DNA of 40,215 nt from a virus. This document shows, piece after piece, positions 5,740 to 10,550 of the stretch. Under the pieces are notes generated by a model. It saw only the letters and a program-made list of their open reading frames with translations. It was not told the origin of the DNA and did no database searches. How positions within the stretch are numbered: the first letter of the stretch is position 1; each line of letters starts with the position of its first letter. The stretch lies in the IMG/VR virus record IMGVR_UViG_3300009180_000087, positions 1-40,215 of that record, one strand, 5' to 3'. The position numbers and the translations under genes are program-made.

Positions 5740-5745
5740 TATAAT
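5717..5745 (+). promoter_or_regulatory. Sigma70-like promoter overlapping the end of the acidic gene
   Basis: TTGCAT (5717-5722), a 17-bp spacer, and TATAAT (5740-5745), the last directly after the upstream TGA. The surroundings GCTTGCAT and AATCTAGT match the promoter at 5539, so the two look like duplicates; this one lacks the palindrome in its spacer. Confidence 0.75.
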
Positions 5746-5767
5746 CTAGTACACATGCACGAGAATC

Positions 5768-5917
5768 ATGATAGCACACAAGCGCCTAGTTAGTGTTACA
5801 TTAGACATCATGTGTTATGATGATCTAGATGTAGAACATATAGACTGGAAAGAATTATTAGAACTCGAAGGAGATGAGGAAGTTCATTATAGCGTAAAAG
5901 AGTACGATCCCTTCTAG
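5768..5917 (+). CDS. Conserved small acidic protein (49 aa)
   Basis: MIAHKRLVSVTLDIMCYDDL, then DWKELLELEGDEEVHYSVKE and a C-terminal YDPF. The start is the first ATG well placed behind the TATAAT at 5740. I recall cyanophage proteins with the core RLVSVTLDIMCYDDL; none has a known function. The layout suggests one beta strand, one helix and one strand. The dyad at 5921 follows the stop at once. Confidence 0.7.
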   Translation: MIAHKRLVSVTLDIMCYDDLDVEHIDWKELLELEGDEEVHYSVKEYDPF

Positions 5918-5920
5918 TCT

Positions 5921-5944
5921 TGTGACAATATCTGAAGTGGCACG
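5921..5944 (+). promoter_or_regulatory. Dyad element 3 (TGTGACA-N10-TGGCACG)
   Basis: It has the same 7-10-7 layout as the other cassettes, followed by a C-run and CCCCT/AGGGG pairing. No good -10 is found 36 bp downstream, where only a TATTCT-like stretch is present. A TACATT at 6004-6009 is a better -10 for the gene at 6029. This is a divergent or degenerate cassette. Confidence 0.5.
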
Positions 5945-6028
5945 TGCCCCCTTGCGGATTCGTTCGTGAGGGGTTATTCTATGTTTGTGGTTGAGACATT
6001 CTCTACATTTTCCCTCACCACTAAGTAT

Positions 6029-6265
6029 ATGAAACTCTTCGCTTCTAAATTCTACCAAACTCTGGTGCTGAATGTTGCTACGATTGCTGCAATTATTGTG
6101 GGTTTGTATCAGTTTGCAGTTCGTGCCTTTAATGAGAACGAAGGTCCAGAAAAGACCCGTAAGGTGATTCAAACCGTTCTGCAGTTCGTTAATGCTATTG
6201 TGACTCAATTGCAAGGTCTTTTGAATAACGATGTGCCAATTGCAAAACTGTCCACTACCCGTTGA
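6029..6265 (+). CDS. Small membrane protein (78 aa)
   Basis: ATG 6029 is chosen over upstream in-frame GTG 5966 and ATG 5981 because a TACATT -10 element at 6004-6009 lies between them. MKLFASKFYQTLVLNVATIA continues into AIIVGLYQFAVRAF, giving one transmembrane helix (about residues 10-32). A charged segment, NENEGPEKTRK, and a helical C-terminus follow. It probably lies in the host membrane. The end of the gene carries promoter cassette 4, and its TGA stop overlaps the TTGACT -35. Confidence 0.68.
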   Translation: MKLFASKFYQTLVLNVATIAAIIVGLYQFAVRAFNENEGPEKTRKVIQTVLQFVNAIVTQLQGLLNNDVPIAKLSTTR

Positions 6266-6290
6266 CTTTTGGATTAATCTGTTCTACATT
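6232..6290 (+). promoter_or_regulatory. Promoter cassette 4 with full -35/-10
   Basis: TGTGCCA (6232-6238), N10, TGTCCAC (6249-6255). Then TTGACT (6262-6267), a 17-bp spacer and TACATT (6285-6290). The second arm to -10 distance is 36 bp. It drives the ArdA-like gene. The sequence from 6281 to 6313 is duplicated exactly at 6802-6834. Confidence 0.78.
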
Positions 6291-6317
6291 ACATTCGTAC
6301 CTGAGAAAACCACTCAA

Positions 6318-6737
6318 ATGCCCGTGACTCTGCAAGTGAACTACAAGGAAATCTTCTCTGCCGAAGTTGTTGAGAAAGTTGATGAATTGGTAGAAGACAA
6401 TTATGCTCTGGATGATATCCTAGAGTTCATCGATGCAAACTCTGAAGCAGACTTTATCTCATACTATGAGCAATATTGTACTGCAGGTGAGAACATCGGT
6501 TATGATGTAGTTGATGCATTCATTAAGTATCACGGTGATGTGAGTTATGTTGAGCATGTGGAAGATGCTTATCGTGGTTGTTATGATGATGAGGAAACTT
6601 TCGCTGAAGAATATTACACCGAAATCTATGGTGAAGTTCCCGCCTTCCTAGTTGTTGACTGGGAAGCAACCTGGAATTCCTCACTTCGTTATGATTTTGA
6701 TTTCGTAGAAGGTCATATGTTCCTGAGCAGTTTCTAA
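6318..6737 (+). CDS. ardA: ArdA-like antirestriction protein (DNA mimic)
   Basis: 139 aa from ATG 6318, the first start after the TACATT promoter. About 34 Asp/Glu against five Lys/Arg gives a very acidic protein, as expected for a DNA mimic. The C-terminal half fits the ArdA signature: HVEDAYRGCYDDEETFAEEY, then VDWEATWNSSLRYDFDFVEG. ArdA proteins (about 140-170 aa) bind type I restriction-modification enzymes and block them early in infection or conjugation. Production early after DNA entry fits the dedicated early-type promoter. The length is at the short end, so it may be a reduced variant. Confidence 0.8.
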   Translation: MPVTLQVNYKEIFSAEVVEKVDELVEDNYALDDILEFIDANSEADFISYYEQYCTAGENIGYDVVDAFIKYHGDVSYVEHVEDAYRGCYDDEETFAEEYYTEIYGEVPAFLVVDWEATWNSSLRYDFDFVEGHMFLSSF

Positions 6738-6751
6738 CACTTAGTGGGGGG

Positions 6752-6811
6752 TGTGCCAATCTTCAAGGTGGCACATACCCCCTAGACTTCCTGACCAATC
6801 CGTTCTACATT
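6752..6811 (+). promoter_or_regulatory. Promoter cassette 5
   Basis: TGTGCCA (6752-6758), N10, TGGCACA (6769-6775), a perfect 7-bp inverted repeat. TAGACT (6783-6788), a 17-bp spacer and TACATT (6806-6811) follow; the second arm to -10 distance is 37 bp. It lies between ardA and the gene at 6835. Confidence 0.77.
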
Positions 6812-6834
6812 ACATTCGTACCTGAGAAAACCAC
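6802..6834 (+). repeat. 33-bp exact duplicate of 6281-6313 (promoter and leader)
   Basis: The stretch from GTTCTACATTACATTCG to GAGAAAACCAC is identical at both places and covers the -10 and the untranslated leader. In the first copy ATG follows four bases later; here it follows at once. This indicates recent duplication of a promoter-leader cassette around ardA. Confidence 0.9.
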
Positions 6835-6960
6835 ATGGAAGATACACTCTGGACTGAGATTGCTGACATGGATGGTGAAATCTTCGACATGGAGATTCCT
6901 GAACTTAAGCAAGAAAAGTTCGACTTCAATGAGTACATCAACGGAAACTACGATTACTAA
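6835..6960 (+). CDS. Very small acidic protein (41 aa)
   Basis: MEDTLWTEIADMDGEIFDME, then IPELKQEKFDFNEYINGNYDY. Rich in Asp and Glu, no motif. The ATG follows the duplicated promoter leader and overlaps the next gene as TAATG. It is a possible mimic or inhibitor peptide next to ardA; that role is inference only. Confidence 0.6.
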   Translation: MEDTLWTEIADMDGEIFDMEIPELKQEKFDFNEYINGNYDY

Positions 6961-7085
6961 TGCCTGACACTCTCAACTTTACTGGTGATGGTATCACCTT
7001 CCTCGGTTTGATTGGTGTGATTAGCACCGCAATCATCGTGGTTACAGTATTCCGTTCCTATTACAATTCACCTCTTCGTAAATGA
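6960..7085 (+). CDS. Very small membrane protein (41 aa)
   Basis: MPDTLNFTGDGITFLGLIGV continues as ISTAIIVVTVFRSYYNSPLRK, with one transmembrane helix (about residues 12-32). It is linked by TAATG to the upstream gene and by ATGA to the downstream gene. Function unknown. Confidence 0.6.
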   Translation: MPDTLNFTGDGITFLGLIGVISTAIIVVTVFRSYYNSPLRK

Positions 7086-7228
7086 ACTTTCTCACCCCCG
7101 ATGATCTCAACAATCTCATTCGTCTGGTTGAGGATAACAATCAGTACAACGACGATGATGATAAAGAGTTCTGGGATGATGTGCTGATTAGGTTACAACA
7201 AACCTATCGGCACTGCCTGGATGAGTGA
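7082..7228 (+). CDS. Small acidic protein (48 aa)
   Basis: MNFLTPDDLNNLIRLVEDNN, then an Asp-rich turn (YNDDDDKEFWDD) and a helix ending YRHCLDE. It overlaps the previous gene by ATGA. Its TGA stop is part of the first arm of cassette 6. Unknown function. Confidence 0.6.
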   Translation: MNFLTPDDLNNLIRLVEDNNQYNDDDDKEFWDDVLIRLQQTYRHCLDE

Positions 7229-7282
7229 CAGTTGAGAGACTGTCCACCAACTGACCCAAACCCCCCGATTCCGTGCCATACT
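7224..7282 (+). promoter_or_regulatory. Promoter cassette 6
   Basis: AGTGACA (7224-7230), N10, TGTCCAC (7241-7247). The extended pairing GTGACAGT/ACTGTCCAC has one bulge and a 6-nt loop. The -10 is CATACT (7277-7282), 36 bp from the second arm start. The coding ATG is only 7 nt further, implying a leaderless or near-leaderless transcript. Confidence 0.7.
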
Positions 7283-7288
7283 AACAGT

Positions 7289-8182
7289 ATGAAAAACACA
7301 CACCTAGAACACGCCGAAGATTCCATCCTGACGGGTGACCTTTCAGTATTAGATTGGTTCGTGAATCCTGGTCATCTCAGCGTTAAGATTGATGGCGCCC
7401 CTGCTATAGTCTGGGGTCGCAATCCTGCCACTGGAAACTTCTTCGTGGGCACCAAAAGTGTCTTCAACAAAGTTAAAATCAAAATCAACGAATCTCATGA
7501 TGAAATTGATGCGAACCACAATGGTCAAGTTGCAAAAATTCTTCACGATTGTTTTGATTGCCTACCTCATACAGACACCATTTATCAGGGGGACTTTATT
7601 GGGTTTGGTGGATTTTCTGAATACACCCCCAACACCATCACCTATCTCTTCCGTGAGGTAATTTATCAGAAAATTATCATCGCACCTCACACTTGCTACT
7701 ATGCTGAGAGCGACCTTCGTGACGCTGTAGCGATGCCTGATCGTAGCATCTGGACTGATACCGACACGGTGAAGTTTGTGCAACCTACTGCCTCTATCTT
7801 TGCTGGTGCAGAATACTTTGCAGACCTTAAAGATGTGTGCAAGTTTGCTAAGGTGATGGCACTTGGCGTTGAGTTTGTAACTGCCAAACAATCGGCACAA
7901 ATCAAACAACAACTGAACGCTTGCATTCGTGAAGGTAAAGAGGTCAATCCTGATGACTTTGAGAATCCTAACCTGATTAGTTTCTGGAAGTTGGTGAAGT
8001 CTATCAAAGAGGATGCATTATACCTTTGCCGTAATGATGGTCCCGCAGCATACATCAACGGCAACAGAATCGATGCCGAAGGTTATGTGATGACAAATGA
8101 CTTCGGTATGTTTAAGTTGGTCAATCGTGAGGTCTTCGCTTATGCTAACTTCAATCACGGGAGGTTCCAGTGTGCCAATTGA
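7289..8182 (+). CDS. Nucleotidyltransferase/ligase-like protein
   Basis: 297 aa from ATG 7289; an in-frame TTG at 7232 falls inside the dyad and is rejected. It shows an ordered set of motifs of the covalent nucleotidyltransferase (DNA/RNA ligase, capping enzyme) superfamily: KIDG with candidate nucleotide-accepting Lys33, GDFIGFG (101-107) like motif III, EGYVM (264-268) like motif IV, and FKLV (275-278) like motif V. The N-terminus HLEHAEDSILTG and KIDGAPAIVWG resemble an uncharacterised phage family that I recall as predicted ligases. It probably acts on nucleic acid ends in the cytoplasm. It lacks an obvious extra C-terminal domain. Activity is inferred. It is followed by the MutH-like gene under its own promoter. 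Confidence 0.72.
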   Translation: MKNTHLEHAEDSILTGDLSVLDWFVNPGHLSVKIDGAPAIVWGRNPATGNFFVGTKSVFNKVKIKINESHDEIDANHNGQVAKILHDCFDCLPHTDTIYQGDFIGFGGFSEYTPNTITYLFREVIYQKIIIAPHTCYYAESDLRDAVAMPDRSIWTDTDTVKFVQPTASIFAGAEYFADLKDVCKFAKVMALGVEFVTAKQSAQIKQQLNACIREGKEVNPDDFENPNLISFWKLVKSIKEDALYLCRNDGPAAYINGNRIDAEGYVMTNDFGMFKLVNREVFAYANFNHGRFQCAN

Positions 8183-8229
8183 TAAGGTGGCACAGCACCC
8201 CTAGCAGGGTACCTCATAGGGTCTACAAT
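8171..8229 (+). promoter_or_regulatory. Promoter cassette 7
   Basis: TGTGCCA (8171-8177), N10 containing the upstream stop codon, TGGCACA (8188-8194), then TACAAT (8224-8229), 36 bp from the second arm start. The leader AAGCAACC-CACCCC before the ATG resembles the leader of the gene at 1019, so promoter and leader seem to travel together. Confidence 0.77.
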
Positions 8230-8252
8230 ACATTCAACAAGCAACCCACCCC

Positions 8253-8837
8253 ATGCTTAACACCTTTCAAGTCGCTGCTCAATTGAAGGTCACCGACTTT
8301 GACGCATTCCCCAAACCTGCAAAGAACAAAGGATCGCGTGGGCAATTGATTGAAACTGCCCTGGGCATTCCTAACAGTTCCAACCTCAAAGATTTGGTGG
8401 ACGGTGAACTTAAGACTTTCACAGTTGGTGAGTCTATTGCCGTCACACAATTAAAGCACTGCCTCTCCGAAATTATTGAAGACGGTGTAACTTTTGCCGA
8501 TAGTAAGGTTGGAGAAAAACTCTCTCAAACCATCTACGTTGGATTCACCCGCTCCAACGATTATGTCGGCACCGCTGTTCTGAATCCTGAAACTCACCCC
8601 GAACACTATCAGGAATTGGTAGAGGATTACCAGTTCATTTGTGACACCATCCGCACCCTCTTTGATGCTGGCAAAGAACTTGGCACCGTTACTGGTCCTA
8701 ACGGTCTGCTGCAAATCCGCACCAAAGCATCTAAAACCAATGGGCGCTATGTTCCTCTAACCTTTGCAGGAGTAACATTAAAGAATAAAGGCATGGCATT
8801 CTACCTCTGCGGCAAGTTCGGCAAAGAGGTGGTGTGA
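8253..8837 (+). CDS. MutH/Sau3AI-like DNA endonuclease
   Basis: 194 aa. The N-terminal part shows the MutH/Sau3AI signature NKGSRGQLIETALG (Glu34) and, after a short gap, KDLVDGELKT (Asp47, Glu52, Lys54). These match the E...D...ExK catalytic set that binds Mg2+ in MutH and Sau3AI, though D to E is two residues shorter than in E. coli MutH. E. coli MutH has about 229 aa. Family members cut at GATC and are sensitive to the adenine or cytosine methylation state. With a phage Dam at 127-951, a natural reading is host-DNA attack with methylated phage DNA spared; mismatch repair is the alternative. Specificity is not visible in the sequence. Confidence 0.75.
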   Translation: MLNTFQVAAQLKVTDFDAFPKPAKNKGSRGQLIETALGIPNSSNLKDLVDGELKTFTVGESIAVTQLKHCLSEIIEDGVTFADSKVGEKLSQTIYVGFTRSNDYVGTAVLNPETHPEHYQELVEDYQFICDTIRTLFDAGKELGTVTGPNGLLQIRTKASKTNGRYVPLTFAGVTLKNKGMAFYLCGKFGKEVV

Positions 8838-8891
8838 CAGTTGGGGGACTGTCCACCAATCACCCCAAACCCCCTCACGGGGTGCCATACT
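8833..8891 (+). promoter_or_regulatory. Promoter cassette 8
   Basis: TGTGACA (8833-8839) containing the upstream TGA, N10, TGTCCAC (8850-8856), then a CCCC/GGGG pairing and CATACT (8886-8891), 36 bp from the second arm start. The leader AACCAAACGGAGCA (8901-8914) supplies the Shine-Dalgarno CGGAG and recurs at 9512-9525. Confidence 0.76.
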
Positions 8892-8918
8892 TAACAAGTC
8901 AACCAAACGGAGCACCTC

Positions 8919-9245
8919 ATGCGCAAAATCGAACGCCAAATGAACGCTGCCATCACTGCCAAAAGTGATTGGAAGTCTGGCAATACTGAAGTTCACTTCT
9001 GCGATGGTGTGAGTTTTGTATTCCTTCACGGCAATATGATTGCTCAGGTTGGTGATAACTTTGTGAGGTTGTTTGACGGTGGGTTTCAATCTCATACCAC
9101 CAAATCCCGTCTGAATGCTATTCTTCAGGGGCACGGATTGCCCGGTGAATGTGTATTCCAAAAGCAGTGGACTTGGTTTGTTAATCTTAAGACTGGCAAC
9201 GGTATTGCAACTGTTCCCTTCTTCTCCTCCATGCGCCTGGCATAA
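8919..9245 (+). CDS. Conserved cyanophage-type protein (108 aa)
   Basis: MRKIERQMNAAITAKSDWKS, then GNTEVHF, FLHGNMIA and TTKSRLNAIL. I recall a broad family of short cyanophage and plasmid-like proteins with the pattern MRKIE-QM...W-SGNT...LHGN-IA...TKSRLNAL, of unknown function. A CGGAG ribosome-binding site lies 7 nt before the ATG. The protein is soluble and beta-rich, with no catalytic motif. G+C is higher than in the structural genes. Confidence 0.8.
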   Translation: MRKIERQMNAAITAKSDWKSGNTEVHFCDGVSFVFLHGNMIAQVGDNFVRLFDGGFQSHTTKSRLNAILQGHGLPGECVFQKQWTWFVNLKTGNGIATVPFFSSMRLA

Positions 9246-9311
9246 CCTCAAAGAGAATGGGATGCGCTCTAAAGACACCCTAACTCAAACCACACTAACT
9301 AACACAAACTC

Positions 9312-9449
9312 ATGACTTTTGAACTTGCCTCTGCTCTCCTGAATCGCGCTGCTAATGGTGACGAACTCCTGCAGATTCTGGATTCTATCTCCGCTGACAA
9401 TGAGGCGGGCACTGTAACAGATAGCGATGGCACCCCCATCATCTGGTGA
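9312..9449 (+). CDS. Small conserved helical protein (45 aa)
   Basis: MTFELASALLNRAANGDELL, then QILDSISADNEAG and a short tail to IIW. The N-terminal helix with NG-D-(M/L)LQILD is familiar from short cyanophage proteins. Its TGA forms part of cassette 9. No promoter of its own is obvious in the 66-nt gap before it. Function unknown. Confidence 0.65.
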   Translation: MTFELASALLNRAANGDELLQILDSISADNEAGTVTDSDGTPIIW

Positions 9450-9504
9450 CAATCCGCCAACTGTCCACCCCCTGCCGGATTCGGTGGGGGGTTGCCTGTA
9501 GGAT
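9445..9504 (+). promoter_or_regulatory. Promoter cassette 9
   Basis: GGTGACA (9445-9451), N10, TGTCCAC (9462-9468), then a strong hairpin-forming stretch (CCCCC, CCGGATTCGG core, GGGGGG) and a TAGGAT -10 (9499-9504), 37 bp from the second arm start. The leader AACCAAACGGAGCA (9512-9525) matches cassette 8. Confidence 0.68.
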
Positions 9505-9531
9505 AAGGAAGAACCAAACGGAGCAACCCCG

Positions 9532-9795
9532 ATGACCGCCAACACCTACAACGGTTGGGCAAATTACCAGACCTGGAACGCTGCCCTCTGGATTGGCAAC
9601 GATGAGTTCCTCTACAACACCGCTAAGGCATGTGTTGAGTACTGCGGCGCCGATGAGACCCCCTGGCAAAAATTCGTCCGTTGCATGACTGATGGGCAGA
9701 TTGGGCGGATGCTGGGGCAGACCCGCGACGGGGTGAAGTGGAACGACCCCGCAATCGATGAGGCAGAGATGCTGGAGATGATGGGAGACCTCTAG
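9532..9795 (+). CDS. Conserved NGWxNYxTW family protein (87 aa)
   Basis: MTANTYNGWANYQTWNAALW, then IGNDEFLYNTAK, WQKFV and an acidic end. The NGW-NY-TW motif with a following W/ND defines a small family common in phages and some bacteria and archaea, of unknown function. The ribosome-binding site is CGGAG. The DNA here is GC-rich compared with the late genes. The stop codon merges with a GGGG-TTCG-CCCC hairpin. Confidence 0.8.
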   Translation: MTANTYNGWANYQTWNAALWIGNDEFLYNTAKACVEYCGADETPWQKFVRCMTDGQIGRMLGQTRDGVKWNDPAIDEAEMLEMMGDL

Positions 9796-9820
9796 GGGTT
9801 CGCCCCATCCGTGCTACAAT
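9795..9820 (+). promoter_or_regulatory. TTCG-tetraloop hairpin followed by a -10 element
   Basis: GGGG (9795-9798), TTCG loop, CCCC (9803-9806), then TACAAT (9815-9820). The hairpin starts at the last base of the upstream stop codon and has no U-tail. It occupies the place of the TGTGNCA dyad found in the other cassettes, so it may be the minimal stem-loop plus promoter version. Confidence 0.65.
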
Positions 9821-9846
9821 TAACCCGTACCAAACGACCCAAACCG

Positions 9847-10113
9847 ATGGCACTCTACAACCAAGCAACCGACCTCGTGACCCGTCAGACCGTATGGGTG
9901 GGCACCAAGGTGAGCAACCTTCCCAAATGGAACGGAGACGAATTGGTGGAATCGGGCAAAGGTCAGGCGAACTCTCATACCCGTGGATGGCAGGATGATG
10001 GTCTGCCCTCTGCTGAGTTGGCAGACATGCACACCTCATGGCAGGGGTGGACCGGTCCTGGTCACCGCTACTATTGCAACCCGGAGGCAGGGCGCCGGTC
10101 GTTCCCTGCCTGA
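9847..10113 (+). CDS. Small protein of unknown function (88 aa)
   Basis: ATG 9847 is the first start downstream of TACAAT; an in-frame GTG at 9811 lies within the promoter and is rejected. MALYNQATDLVTRQTVWVGT, then a Trp- and Gly-rich C-terminal half (WQGWTGPGHRYYCNP). There is no Shine-Dalgarno, and the leader contains ACCAAACG as in cassettes 8 and 9. High G+C. No family is recognised. Confidence 0.65.
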   Translation: MALYNQATDLVTRQTVWVGTKVSNLPKWNGDELVESGKGQANSHTRGWQDDGLPSAELADMHTSWQGWTGPGHRYYCNPEAGRRSFPA

Positions 10114-10327
10114 GGTCACCCGCCGCCCCTCACGAATATGCGTGGGGGGCAGTCGTTCGTGATTGGCAGTCTCATGGGGGGCGCCCCCGTCGCCGTCGCG
10201 CCCCGTATATAAAAACGCACCACTACCCTAAGCTATAAACGACCCAAATCGACTTGTATATATCTCTCTAGTTAAAAAAATTCCTGATGCTATATAACTT
10301 TGAAAAAGGTTAATTATAATACAAAAA
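10114..10327. other. Intergenic GC-to-AT transition with hairpin
   Basis: GCCCCTCACG (10125-10134) and CGTGGGGGGC (10141-10150) can pair over 10 bp with one G-T pair and a 6-nt loop. GGGGGCGCCCCC follows near 10177. From about 10205 the sequence turns sharply AT-rich, with no gene until ATG 10328. TATAAT at 10315-10320 is a possible -10 for that gene but has no spaced -35. The hairpin probably ends early transcripts. Confidence 0.5.
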
Positions 10328-10498
10328 ATGCAAAAAAATTCCGAGGAAATTTTTGAACACGTACAGGTCGATCCAATTACAGGGAAGTACTTTATTTTTC
10401 TTCCAGAGCAAATTATGAATGAATTTGAGTGGTATGAAGATACGGAAATCCGAATGTCTATGGATGGAGAGGACCTGATTCTTTCAGAAAGAGACTGA
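10328..10498 (+). CDS. Small acidic protein, possibly AbrB/MazE-like (56 aa)
   Basis: MQKNSEEIFEHVQVDPITGK, then YFIFLPEQIMNEFEWYEDTE and a strand MSMDGEDLILSER. The layout (strand, LPE-x-(I/L) helix, W-x-x-x-(D)T, strand) resembles the swapped-hairpin AbrB/MazE fold common in small cyanophage proteins. The match is by pattern only. It sits between the GC-rich early block and the glycosyltransferase, whose promoter overlaps its stop. Confidence 0.68.
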   Translation: MQKNSEEIFEHVQVDPITGKYFIFLPEQIMNEFEWYEDTEIRMSMDGEDLILSERD

Positions 10499-10527
10499 TT
10501 GACAGATGCTACATAATGGTGTATGAT
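10499..10527 (+). promoter_or_regulatory. Near-consensus sigma70 promoter
   Basis: TTGACA (10499-10504), exactly 17 bp, TATGAT (10522-10527). It lies just after the stop of the previous gene and 24 bp before ATG 10551. It is the best textbook host-type promoter in the window. Confidence 0.85.
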
Positions 10528-10550
10528 ATGAAAGTAAACAACTTATCTTT

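Noticed and set aside
5460-5749. Two + strand ORFs (5460-5672 and 5492-5749) in the repeat region
   Set aside because: Composition is dominated by repeat-derived Ser/Thr/Arg/His, they overlap each other and the promoter at 5539, and they lack family resemblance.
9778-9801. A tenth TGTGMCA-N10-TGKCMAC dyad 36 bp before TACAAT at 9815
   Set aside because: The sequence there (TGATGGG) does not match the second arm; only the TTCG hairpin is present.
9623-10039. Minus-strand ORF of 138 codons over the NGWxNY gene and its neighbour
   Set aside because: It is antisense to two well-supported genes, Arg/Pro/Ser-rich in the way expected of GC-rich antisense frames, with no recognisable motif.
10038-10238. 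66-codon GC-rich ORF running past 10113
   Set aside because: It overlaps the end of the gene at 9847 in another frame, contains a poly-Arg stretch produced by GC-rich DNA, and spans a hairpin. It is most likely an open frame by composition.
952-10500. tRNA genes in the intergenic gaps
   Set aside because: No gap contains a cloverleaf-like arrangement with the T-loop TTCRA core and CCA-proximal pairing that I could trace.
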